NCBI GenBank assembly: GCA_014867205.1
Contig: WGUO01000009.1
Location: 1-64,000 of the forward strand
Direction of reading: 5' to 3'
Length of the DNA: 64,000 bases
Origin: Muribaculaceae bacterium
GTDB taxonomy: Bacteria > Bacteroidota > Bacteroidia > Bacteroidales > Muribaculaceae
The notes beneath the pieces were generated by a model that ran no database searches, was not told the DNA's origin, and worked only from the letters and a program-made list of their open reading frames with translations. The position numbers and the translations under genes were made by a program. Positions 26,926 to 35,419 of the stretch are shown here, one piece after another. Each line of letters starts with the position of its first letter. The stretch's first letter is position 1.

Positions 26926-28143
26926 ATGAACAACAGAAAATATACCGTAATAGACCTCTTCGCTGGATGCGGGGGCCTTTCCTTGGGGCTCTATCAGGCT
27001 GGATGGAGTGGTGTGTTTGCTGTTGAAAAAAACAAGTGCGCCTTTGAAACGCTAAAGCACAATTTAATAGATAAAAAGCATCATTTTAATTGGCCTGAAT
27101 GGTTGCCTCAAGAGCCCACCGATATAGTTGAATTGCTTAAGCAGCACGAAGACGAATTAAAATCGTTAAGAGGCAAAATCGATTTAGTCGCCGGGGGTCC
27201 CCCTTGTCAAGGCTTCTCTATGGCTGGCAAAAGAATGGAGAACGATCAAAGGAATAAGCTTGTTTTTTCATATATTTCTTTCATTAGGTTGGTTCAACCG
27301 AGACTACTTCTATTTGAGAATGTGAAAGGCTTCACGTATTCATTCGACAAGGCAAAAAATCCCAATGCCATTCCATACTCCCAAATAGTAGTAAATCGGT
27401 TAGAGGAATTGGGCTATGATATTACGCCTCACATTCTAAATTTTGCAGAATTCGGTGTGCCTCAAAGGAGGAAAAGATTTATTCTTGTAGGAGTCAGAAA
27501 ATCCTTAAAGATTCACTCAAATGATTTTTTAGTGAAACTTAAAGAACAGTTCCCCAATTTTATCAATCAATATGGATTGACTGCAACGCCCACCTTATCT
27601 GATGCCATCTCTGACCTTCTTAGGTCTAATGGCACCGAACCAACCCCGGATCGTCACGGTTTTTTATCAGGTCGATATGGGAGAGCTACAACTTCCTATC
27701 AAAAGTACCTAAGAATGGGAATCCCCATATCTTCTGTAGTCCCAGATAGCCACAGCTTTGCAAGACATACAAAAGAAAAAACTGAATGTTTTGAAAATCT
27801 TTTACAAGATAATGAAATCGTGGGACACAGAATTGATGGTGACGAGCGTGAAAAATGGGGTATTCACCAACGTGGAATAACCGTATTGGATCCCAACACA
27901 GTTTCACCAACTATTACGGGAGCTCCCGATGATTATCTCCATTATAGCGAACCCCGCATAATGACTGTACGGGAATGCGCAAGAATCCAATCTTTCCCAG
28001 ATTGGTATGAATTTCGAAGCAAATATACTACAGGCGGAGAAATGAGAAAAAAGGAAGTACCCCGTTATAGTCAAGTTGGGAATGCCATTCCACCACTTTT
28101 TGCACATCAAGCGGGATTGGTTCTCAAAGGAATGTTATCATGA
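26926..28143 (+). CDS. DNA (cytosine-5) methyltransferase 1
   Basis: 405-aa C5-methyltransferase. Motif I DLFAGCGGLSLG (10-21), motif IV GPPCQGFSMAG with catalytic C94, motif VI ENVKGF (131-136), motif VIII QRRKRFI and motif X GNAIPPLF are all intact. The target-recognition region is between VIII and IX. I start at 26926 (MNNRKYTVIDLFAG) because the frame upstream is AT-rich and unlike the family. Its stop overlaps the ATG of the GHKL gene by 4 bp. With the second methyltransferase at 32259 it would modify the two strands of an asymmetric site, as in LlaJI. Confidence 0.93.
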   Translation: MNNRKYTVIDLFAGCGGLSLGLYQAGWSGVFAVEKNKCAFETLKHNLIDKKHHFNWPEWLPQEPTDIVELLKQHEDELKSLRGKIDLVAGGPPCQGFSMAGKRMENDQRNKLVFSYISFIRLVQPRLLLFENVKGFTYSFDKAKNPNAIPYSQIVVNRLEELGYDITPHILNFAEFGVPQRRKRFILVGVRKSLKIHSNDFLVKLKEQFPNFINQYGLTATPTLSDAISDLLRSNGTEPTPDRHGFLSGRYGRATTSYQKYLRMGIPISSVVPDSHSFARHTKEKTECFENLLQDNEIVGHRIDGDEREKWGIHQRGITVLDPNTVSPTITGAPDDYLHYSEPRIMTVRECARIQSFPDWYEFRSKYTTGGEMRKKEVPRYSQVGNAIPPLFAHQAGLVLKGMLS

Positions 28144-30596
28144 AGAAAGAAGGATGGTTTAAAGTAAGCTCAGAGATTAAGAATATTCTTGGTCGAGACC
28201 TTATAACTGACTCCAACATTGCGATTTTGGAGTTGGTTAAGAATTCATATGACGCTCATGCGACTAAAGTAACCATTCGTTTTGATGGAAAATCTTTGAT
28301 TATCGCTGACAATGGCAAAGGCATGACCGAGGATGATCTTTTGAACAAATGGCTTCTCTTGGCATATTCTGCAAAAAAAGACAATACGGAGGATTCCAAT
28401 TATCGCGAAACAATCAAGCGCAAATATGCAGGTGCGAAGGGTATCGGCAGGCTATCTTGCGACCGTCTTGGACGATGGTTAACATTAACAACTAAACATG
28501 CCAACAACCCTTATGCGATAGAAATGTCCATCGATTGGCACGATTACGAAATCAATCCGCATCAAGAATTTGATAACATTCCAGTTTCATATGAACTGTT
28601 AGAACAGTCTGATGTACTCTCAGTGCCCACCGGCACTACATTGAAAATCACTGGGCTACATGATAGTTGGTCAAGCGAAGATATTTTAAATCTTCGTAAA
28701 TCACTTGAGAAGCTTATTAATCCTTTCAATGGTACGGATAATTTCGAAATTATTTTTGAAGTGCCATCAGAAGAAATAAGAGACTTATCCAAGCAATCCG
28801 AAGCAAAAGAACTACGGAAAGTTTGGGAAACTTTGAGCGTCCAAAAGAGAGCTAAAGTAGTGAATATTGAACGTTCCATAATCAATGGACCGATTCGCAA
28901 CTCTATCGGTGAGGTTTTAAATTTAAAAACTACACGTATAGATAGCGTCATCAAAGACGGAATAATCCGAACAAAACTATATGACCGCGGTGTCCCTATT
29001 TATGAAATAGAAGAACAAGACAAGTTTAATCTCCTTAGAGATGTATCAATTTCCCTTTTCTATCTAAACAAGGTTGCCAAATACAATTTTAGTGTGCAGA
29101 TGGGGACCTCCGCTGTAAATTATGGAAGCGTATTTTTGTTTAGAAATGGATTCCGCATCCTTCCTTATGGACAATTTGGCAATGACGGTTGGGGAATAGA
29201 CCAGAGAATTCAACAAGGTTATAATCGATTCCTTGGAAGTCGCGAATTATTGGGGCGAGTGGATGTCGAAACAGATGATCCTGAAGCTTTCAAGGAGGTA
29301 TCCAGTCGAGATGGTGGGCTGATTAATACTCCAGCATTTCAACAGCTCAAAGAATTCTTTTGGCTTACATTCAAAAGACTTGAAAGATACGTAGTGGGTG
29401 TTCTTTGGGGCGAAGGCTTTATACGGAGAGAATATTTCCAAAAAAATGACACTGCAACTTCTTTTAGAAGAAAACTCCAAGAAAATGACAAAGAAAGTGA
29501 GACAATAGATCATGTGCTAAAAAATATCGGCAGCAAAGTCGATTTTCTTCAAATTGTCAAAACATTAGCCAATGACGATACTATCACCTTGCTTTCTTAT
29601 AATGAAGATTTGGCAAATATTGTATCTGACATAGACGATACCGAAATTATTCAGGCTCAACTCATTGACGATCTTCGCAAAGTTGCATCTAAAACTGACG
29701 ACAAGACGTTACTTCAAAATATAACAGATTTTGAAGCTCAAGTTGACGAACTGAGACGTCAGAAACAAGAAGCAGAACGGCACGCGGCATTAGAAAAAGA
29801 GAAGGCGCAAGAGGCCAATAAAAAAGCTCGTGAAGAAAGAGAAAAAAGGCAGGCAGAAGAAGCCAAGCGCAAGAAAGCAGAGGAAGAATTAGAGCAAAAA
29901 ACTAAACAGAATCTTTTTCTACAATCAGTAGGATCTTTGGATATAGATCGAATCCTTAAATTCCACCATGACATTCGCATTCATTCATTAACAATATCTA
30001 ATACCGTTTCAAGAATCCTTAAATTATTAAACAAAGGTACTCTTAATTTGGAGAAACTTGAATCTCAAATTGAAAGGATTGGCAGGGCCAACGATAAAGT
30101 GATGTCTATCGCGCAATTTGCCACCAAAGCAAATTTTTCCGTTAACGCTGATTCTATTGAAGCGGATTTGGTGGAGTATATCTATCAGTATATCAATGAT
30201 GTTCTCCCTGAATTTTATGATGACTGCATATTAAACTGCCAACCAAATGGGTGTAGCAAGGTAATGTCTTTTAAGCCACTTGAAATAAGTCTTATAATTG
30301 ACAATCTTTTAAGTAATGCAATTAAAGCACATGCGACATCATTTGATTTGGTGTTTCATGAAACTAATGATAAGATTGTCATATCTATTTCAGATAATGG
30401 TAAAGGGATTGATAAATCTATTACCAACCCGGAATCAATTTTTGAGAAAGGGTTTACCACTACTGATGGTTCCGGTTTAGGGCTTTATAATATTGAGATG
30501 TATGTACGCGATCAACTCGGAGGCTCAATTAATCTTGATAAAGATTTAATTGAGGCAACGGGAAGATTTGTTCTTATAATTTCTATTCCGAAATGA
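28140..30596 (+). CDS. Double-GHKL ATPase / histidine-kinase-like protein
   Basis: 818-aa cytoplasmic protein with two separate Bergerat (GHKL) ATP sites. N-terminal unit, MORC/Hsp90/MutL-like: N-box ELVKNSYDA (31-39), DNGKGM (57-62), GAKGIGR (98-104). Then a middle domain and a long charged coiled coil (~530-592). C-terminal unit, sensor-kinase-like: H-box FHHDIRIHS (608-616), N-box DNLLSNAIKA (~720-729), DNGKG (~752-756), GSGLGL (~777-782). It would dimerise and may phosphorylate the receiver protein encoded next (4-bp overlap). GHKL ATPases of the MutL/MORC class are known neighbours of restriction systems; a kinase-plus-MORC architecture in one chain is unusual. Catalytic activity is inferred only. 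Confidence 0.85.
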   Translation: MKKEGWFKVSSEIKNILGRDLITDSNIAILELVKNSYDAHATKVTIRFDGKSLIIADNGKGMTEDDLLNKWLLLAYSAKKDNTEDSNYRETIKRKYAGAKGIGRLSCDRLGRWLTLTTKHANNPYAIEMSIDWHDYEINPHQEFDNIPVSYELLEQSDVLSVPTGTTLKITGLHDSWSSEDILNLRKSLEKLINPFNGTDNFEIIFEVPSEEIRDLSKQSEAKELRKVWETLSVQKRAKVVNIERSIINGPIRNSIGEVLNLKTTRIDSVIKDGIIRTKLYDRGVPIYEIEEQDKFNLLRDVSISLFYLNKVAKYNFSVQMGTSAVNYGSVFLFRNGFRILPYGQFGNDGWGIDQRIQQGYNRFLGSRELLGRVDVETDDPEAFKEVSSRDGGLINTPAFQQLKEFFWLTFKRLERYVVGVLWGEGFIRREYFQKNDTATSFRRKLQENDKESETIDHVLKNIGSKVDFLQIVKTLANDDTITLLSYNEDLANIVSDIDDTEIIQAQLIDDLRKVASKTDDKTLLQNITDFEAQVDELRRQKQEAERHAALEKEKAQEANKKAREEREKRQAEEAKRKKAEEELEQKTKQNLFLQSVGSLDIDRILKFHHDIRIHSLTISNTVSRILKLLNKGTLNLEKLESQIERIGRANDKVMSIAQFATKANFSVNADSIEADLVEYIYQYINDVLPEFYDDCILNCQPNGCSKVMSFKPLEISLIIDNLLSNAIKAHATSFDLVFHETNDKIVISISDNGKGIDKSITNPESIFEKGFTTTDGSGLGLYNIEMYVRDQLGGSINLDKDLIEATGRFVLIISIPK

Positions 30597-31525
30597 AAAT
30601 CAAATATAATATACTTTGGGTAGAGGACAATCAGGACTGGTTAGATTCCATAGTTGATGAAATACAAGAATTCGTGGAAGAGCTTGGGTTCCGATTCTCG
30701 TATGAAGTCGCTAGCCGAAAGTCTGAGATTTCTGATTACAACAAATATGATTTAATACTCATGGATCTCAATCTTGAGTCTGAACCTATGGGAGATGAAA
30801 TTATCCAAGAGATAAGGGCCATGAATATCTATACTGATGTTGTGTTCTATTCTGCAAGCGGAATATCAGCCATAAGAACTAAAGGCAGAGAAAAGGAACT
30901 CGAGGGTGTATATTATTCAGGGCGTAATAAAGAACTCTTTTTGACGAAAGTGCAAGGTGTAATTATGACGACTATTCGTAAAACTCAAGACTTGACAAAC
31001 CTTAGAGGATTGGTTATGGCCGAAGTCAGTGAGCTCGACGTCATGATGGGTGAAATTTTGTCTACATTTTTAGAATCGGAAGAAAATTTAAATAAGTTTC
31101 ACTCGAAAGTCACGTCAGACAGGGAAAAAACTATACATAAATGGTTAGAGCATCCACAGTGCAAGAAAGACTGCACTTTAGCTATCCGAAAAGCTCCCGT
31201 AGCTGAAATTATCGCAAAGCTTGATGCATCCCAAAAAGCACACGGAGTTAATCTGGTCTTGAAAACTCTAAGAGCCACCGGGCAAGATCTATATGTGTCT
31301 CCTAATGGCAAGGGGTTTATGGAAAATTATGAGGCGGACATCATCAAGATGCGAAATAACTTGGCTCATTGCCAAAGTGTAGAAATTGAATCTGATGGCA
31401 CGGAGATTTTAAAAACGCGAACGGTTGATATTGTTTTTAGCGCCGATGATTTTATAAAAATAAGAAAAAACATAGTTATTTACCATTCGCTATTCGATAA
31501 TATATTAAGTGTGATGGCCAAATAA
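30593..31525 (+). CDS. Receiver domain fused to HEPN-like C-terminal domain
   Basis: 310 aa. Residues 1-~125 form a response-regulator receiver: acidic pair E11-D12, phosphoacceptor D58 in LILMDLN, Ser87 in VFYSASG and K113. There is no DNA-binding output domain. Instead residues ~130-310 are all-helical and contain KMRNNLAHCQ (R254...H259), the RNxxxH signature of HEPN ribonucleases. Translation is coupled to the GHKL kinase (ATGA overlap). I infer a phosphorelay in which the kinase controls a HEPN RNase. Alternatively the HEPN-like part could only mediate dimerisation. Receiver call strong, RNase call moderate. Confidence 0.8.
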   Translation: MKIKYNILWVEDNQDWLDSIVDEIQEFVEELGFRFSYEVASRKSEISDYNKYDLILMDLNLESEPMGDEIIQEIRAMNIYTDVVFYSASGISAIRTKGREKELEGVYYSGRNKELFLTKVQGVIMTTIRKTQDLTNLRGLVMAEVSELDVMMGEILSTFLESEENLNKFHSKVTSDREKTIHKWLEHPQCKKDCTLAIRKAPVAEIIAKLDASQKAHGVNLVLKTLRATGQDLYVSPNGKGFMENYEADIIKMRNNLAHCQSVEIESDGTEILKTRTVDIVFSADDFIKIRKNIVIYHSLFDNILSVMAK

Positions 31526-31566
31526 TAAGCTCTCACGACTATGAGAAATGATGATGCTAAGCAATT

Positions 31567-32061
31567 ATGGCGGACGTAATGACACCGGAGCAGCGTAGTC
31601 GGAATATGGCGGCTATCAAGGGGAAGGATACGAAGCCGGAGATGATTGTGCGGAAGTATCTTTTCTCTCAGGGGCTGCGGTTCCGTGTTCAGGTCAGAAA
31701 ATTGCCGGGTACTCCGGATATAATTTTGCCAAAGTACAAGACGGCAATTTTTGTGAATGGTTGCTTCTGGCATGGTCATGAAGGGTGCAAGTATTTCCGG
31801 TTGCCAAAGTCGAATGTAGACTTTTGGAAAGAGAAGATTGAGAGAAACATTGAGAGAGACACCCGCAATGAAGCAGAGTTGAAAGCTCTTGGCTGGCGTG
31901 TAATACGAGTCTGGGAATGCGATATTAAGGCAGTAACTGGCCGAGAAGAATATCTTCAAAGCTTATACAATACGATTATAAATCCGTTCAGAACTTATTC
32001 CGAAGGTGTCGAGACGACAGACATATCCATAGCTGCAGAACCCGATGAATTTGATTATTAG
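31567..32061 (+). CDS. vsr: Very short patch repair endonuclease
   Basis: 164-aa Vsr. It nicks 5' of the T in T:G mismatches produced by deamination of 5-methylcytosine. The conserved opening MTPEQRSRNMAAIKGKDTKPE, catalytic region LPGTPDIILPKYK (metal Asp) and the zinc/catalytic FVNGCFWHGHEGC motif are present, ending in W.V.RVWECDI. Its presence fits the two C5-methyltransferases beside it. It is the fourth gene of the first operon, 41 bp after the receiver gene. Confidence 0.95.
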   Translation: MADVMTPEQRSRNMAAIKGKDTKPEMIVRKYLFSQGLRFRVQVRKLPGTPDIILPKYKTAIFVNGCFWHGHEGCKYFRLPKSNVDFWKEKIERNIERDTRNEAELKALGWRVIRVWECDIKAVTGREEYLQSLYNTIINPFRTYSEGVETTDISIAAEPDEFDY

Positions 32062-32114
32062 TGATTTTATTCCTAAAACCTACAATGGGACTATGGATTC
32101 TCTTAAAAATTTCG

Positions 32115-32122
32115 TAACTTTG
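32115..32122 (+). promoter_or_regulatory. -7 box for the second R-M operon
   Basis: TAACTTTG, a perfect -7 element, without a good TTTG at -33. It implies a leader of about 130 nt before the second methyltransferase. Confidence 0.55.
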
Positions 32123-32187
32123 CAAAATAAATTGCGCTCGCGCAGACAAAGACCACCGATGTAAGTAAAACTTATAATCAATATATT

Positions 32188-32248
32188 AAGGAACTTCCTT
32201 GTAGTCGCAAAAGGTTTGGTCGCCTGTCTGCCTACTCGGAAGTTCTTT
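32188..32248 (+). promoter_or_regulatory. Long-range inverted repeat in the leader of methyltransferase 2
   Basis: AAGGAACTTCC (32188-32198) pairs with GGAAGTTCTTT (32238-32248, one G-T pair) around a 39-nt loop. The 3' arm ends 10 nt before the ATG and covers the only purine-rich stretch available as a ribosome site, so folding could limit translation. Confidence 0.55.
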
Positions 32249-32258
32249 GAGTTTTATA

Positions 32259-33383
32259 ATGTCAGAGAAAATCAATATATTCTCATTCTTTGCTGGCGCA
32301 GGTTTTTTGGACTTGGGGTTTGAACTATCTGGGCACTTCAATGTCGTTTATGTGAATGAATTTCACAAGGCGTTCAATGATGTGTATAGATATGCTCGAC
32401 AGAAAATGGGTATTAATCCACCCATCTTCGGACACCACGTTGAAGATATAACCAAAATAATAGATTCTGCTGCATTTGATGAACTAAAATCTAATGTCGC
32501 TAAGTCCAAAGCTGAAACGCTAACAGGCATCATCGGCGGTCCTCCATGTCCGGATTTTTCTGTTGCAGGTAAAAATAAGGGGAAGGATGGTGAGAATGGT
32601 CGATTATCCGGCACATACGTTTCTCTAATTTGTAAAACTCTTCCAGACTTTTTCCTCTTTGAGAATGTCAAGGGTCTATACCGCACTGCCAAACATCGTG
32701 AGTTTTTTGATTTACTAAAATCCAAGTTGTGTAAGGCTGGATATGTCCTTACAGAACAGCTCATAAATTCGATAGAATTTGGAGCACCTCAAGACAGAGA
32801 TAGAATTATCTTAATCGGATTCCGAAGGGAGGTAGCCAAACGTTTGAATCTCCCTTATAAGGGGACTGAACTACTTGAATTTGACTGGAATCGCAATAAA
32901 CTGTTCTCGCGTGATGTTTTTAATCTGCCGTGGCCAAAGACAGATACCTACCGCGAAAACGAGACAACAGAAGCACCTGATGGCATAATAAAGGAACTAA
33001 CAGTGGAATATTGGTGGGAAAAGAATGATGTTCTTAATCATCCTAATTCCAATATGTACTTTCAACCAAGAGCCGGAGCTTATCGTTTTCAAACCAAAGA
33101 CGAGGGCGATGTGGATAAGAAATGTTATAAACGGCTACATCGTTGGCGTTTCTCTCCAACTGTAGCTTACGGCAATAATGAGGTTCATATACATCCATAT
33201 AAACCTCGTCGTATATCTGTTGCAGAAGCACTTGCGCTTCAATCGCTTCCAAAGGAGTATGAACTGCCAACCGACATGACCCTAACCAATGCGTTCAAAA
33301 CTATTGGTAATGGAGTGCCATTTATGGCTGCTTTAGGCATAGCCAAAAACATTTTCGATTATATCACGACGCATCAGAAATAA
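32259..33383 (+). CDS. DNA (cytosine-5) methyltransferase 2
   Basis: 374-aa C5-methyltransferase, clearly distinct from the first. Motif I FSFFAGAGFLDLG, motif IV IGGPPCPDFS with catalytic C97, motif VI FENVKG, motif VIII QDRDRI and a C-terminal TIGNGVPF motif X. I start at the ATG at 32259; a TTG four codons upstream is less likely. Its stop shares one base with the ATG of mcrB. The pairing of two methyltransferases with McrB/McrC-type subunits matches the LlaJI arrangement. Confidence 0.93.
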   Translation: MSEKINIFSFFAGAGFLDLGFELSGHFNVVYVNEFHKAFNDVYRYARQKMGINPPIFGHHVEDITKIIDSAAFDELKSNVAKSKAETLTGIIGGPPCPDFSVAGKNKGKDGENGRLSGTYVSLICKTLPDFFLFENVKGLYRTAKHREFFDLLKSKLCKAGYVLTEQLINSIEFGAPQDRDRIILIGFRREVAKRLNLPYKGTELLEFDWNRNKLFSRDVFNLPWPKTDTYRENETTEAPDGIIKELTVEYWWEKNDVLNHPNSNMYFQPRAGAYRFQTKDEGDVDKKCYKRLHRWRFSPTVAYGNNEVHIHPYKPRRISVAEALALQSLPKEYELPTDMTLTNAFKTIGNGVPFMAALGIAKNIFDYITTHQK

Positions 33384-35407
33384 TGGAACTATCTCATTTA
33401 CTTCAGCTTGTAGCTGAACTCCCGAAAAACTCTACATTGGACTATGTTAGAGGCACGGATAAATGCAAGTATATAGATATAGACATAGAAGGTCAGCGAA
33501 TCAACTCTGAGACGCCGACAGGAGAGGCTAAATCGTGGGCACCGACATACCTTGCAGAGCTTGCGCCCAAGATTAAAGAGAATGTTCCCTTTAATCTGAG
33601 TGGCTTGCTTAATAATAAAGGCTCGTTCCGCCCAGTTTTGGAAACCATCATTGCGCATACTCGAGAATTTTATACTGTTCGTAAAGGCACTGCAACAGCG
33701 CTCGTTTGGATTCCAACGAAACCAAAATCGACCCTTGAATTAGAGGAAATCGAATCAACTAATATTCCTCCGGCTACGCCTGAGGATGCGACAACCCCTA
33801 TTATCAATAAAAAGTTGTTATCTGAAAAACTAAAGAAGGGTTTTATAACTTACTTTTCAAATTATCTTCGCCTTAGTACTGGCAAATGTGAAGATAGCAA
33901 GATTGAAAAATATCTCAATCTGTATAAAAAGTATGTGGAAGTTCCATTACATGAGCAAATCCCGGAATTTCACTCAATATTTGAGTATGAAGATGTAGTC
34001 TCTCTTAATAACTTCTTTTTTGAAGCGCAAGAGAAACTACCTCAAATGTCAATACTTTTGCTTGACAAATGGCCGGAAAATAAAGATGAACAAACTCTTT
34101 ATTATGTGCCATGGACGATGATTCGCCACTATAAAGTGTTCCTTGAACTTCTGAAGGCATTTAACCAAATCGCAATTTCTATAAAGCCGGATACATGTTT
34201 AGATAAAAGAGCGTTAAATTACATTCAGGAGAAACATCATGATTACCTCCGCGCCATGCGGACGAAGCCTTTCCTTTTGCTCGCGGGCATATCCGGCACC
34301 GGCAAGAGCCGCATCGTCAAGCAGTTCGCCTACAAGTCGTGCCCCGACAGTGCCGAACTTCGCAAAGATACAACCTCGCCCGGCAATTACTGCCTTATCG
34401 AGGTGAAACCGAACTGGCACGACAGCACGGAACTTCTCGGCTACCGCAGTCAGATTGGTTCCAAGCACTATGTGCTGACTCCGTTTATTAAATTCCTTGT
34501 CAATGCCATGCTCCACAGCGATACTCCGTTCTTCGTCTGCCTCGATGAAATGAACCTCGCTCCGGTGGAGCAATATTTCGCGGAGTTCCTGAGCGTATTG
34601 GAAAGCCGCAAGAAGAAGGACGGCCATATTACGAGCGAAGCACTGATTAAGGCCGATGTGTTCAAAGAATTTGAGCATCAACTCCGCAACGAAATTTTCG
34701 GACTTGAATCTTCAACTTCAGACGAATACGGGATACACGCCACTTCCGATCCGACTCCGCATTACGGCAAAGAGAACGAGGTTTACGAAACCCTCAAAAC
34801 CGAGGGGCTGCGCATCCCCGAAAATCTTATAGTCATCGGCACGGTCAACATGGATGAAACCACCCATCAGTTCAGCCGCAAGGTGATTGACCGCGCAATG
34901 ACTATCGAAATGAACATCGCCGACGGCGAAGCTCCTTTTACATCATTCTTCGATGATTACGAAGAACTGGCATACGCGGATAATCCTCTCGGCAAAGGCC
35001 TTTTCCTGCCGAAGTTCGTATCGGCTTCAGAAGCACTCTCGGCAATGACCGAGGAAGACCGCCAGTTCCTCAAAGATGAACTGCCCGGCAAACTCGCCGC
35101 GCTCAACCAGGCATTGAACGGCACCCCGTTCAAGATTGCCTACCGTGTGCAGAACGAATTGATTCTCTACTTCGCCGCACTTCGCGCCGACTCGCCCGAT
35201 GTTGAGAAAGTAAAACTGCTCGTAACGGCTATCGACTCAATACTCATGATGAAAGTATTGCCTCGTATCGAGGGCGATGTCGACCTACTCAAAGAACCGC
35301 TGAAAGCGTTGGCCGACTATACCGCCGAATATCCGCAGTCCCGTGATAAAATCAAGGAAATGTCCGAAAGGCTTGAACGAGGTCAGTTCACCTCGTTCTG
35401 GCCGTAA
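33383..35407 (+). CDS. McrB-like AAA+ restriction subunit
   Basis: 674 aa. N-terminal ~285 residues: a likely DNA-recognition region of no obvious family. AAA+ domain: Walker A GISGTGKS (302-309), Walker B FFVCLDEMNLAPVEQY, sensor-1 VIGTVNMDETTHQFS and the arginine-rich KVIDRAM stretch; NTPases of this class in McrBC and LlaJI are GTPases that drive translocation to the McrC nuclease. Odd: bases 33383 to ~34240 are AT-rich like the upstream genes, while the DNA after ~34240 is GC-rich with a different codon choice, exactly at the domain border. The gene appears to be a recombinant. Confidence 0.9.
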   Translation: MELSHLLQLVAELPKNSTLDYVRGTDKCKYIDIDIEGQRINSETPTGEAKSWAPTYLAELAPKIKENVPFNLSGLLNNKGSFRPVLETIIAHTREFYTVRKGTATALVWIPTKPKSTLELEEIESTNIPPATPEDATTPIINKKLLSEKLKKGFITYFSNYLRLSTGKCEDSKIEKYLNLYKKYVEVPLHEQIPEFHSIFEYEDVVSLNNFFFEAQEKLPQMSILLLDKWPENKDEQTLYYVPWTMIRHYKVFLELLKAFNQIAISIKPDTCLDKRALNYIQEKHHDYLRAMRTKPFLLLAGISGTGKSRIVKQFAYKSCPDSAELRKDTTSPGNYCLIEVKPNWHDSTELLGYRSQIGSKHYVLTPFIKFLVNAMLHSDTPFFVCLDEMNLAPVEQYFAEFLSVLESRKKKDGHITSEALIKADVFKEFEHQLRNEIFGLESSTSDEYGIHATSDPTPHYGKENEVYETLKTEGLRIPENLIVIGTVNMDETTHQFSRKVIDRAMTIEMNIADGEAPFTSFFDDYEELAYADNPLGKGLFLPKFVSASEALSAMTEEDRQFLKDELPGKLAALNQALNGTPFKIAYRVQNELILYFAALRADSPDVEKVKLLVTAIDSILMMKVLPRIEGDVDLLKEPLKALADYTAEYPQSRDKIKEMSERLERGQFTSFWP

Positions 35408-35419
35408 GCACCGCCGCAT

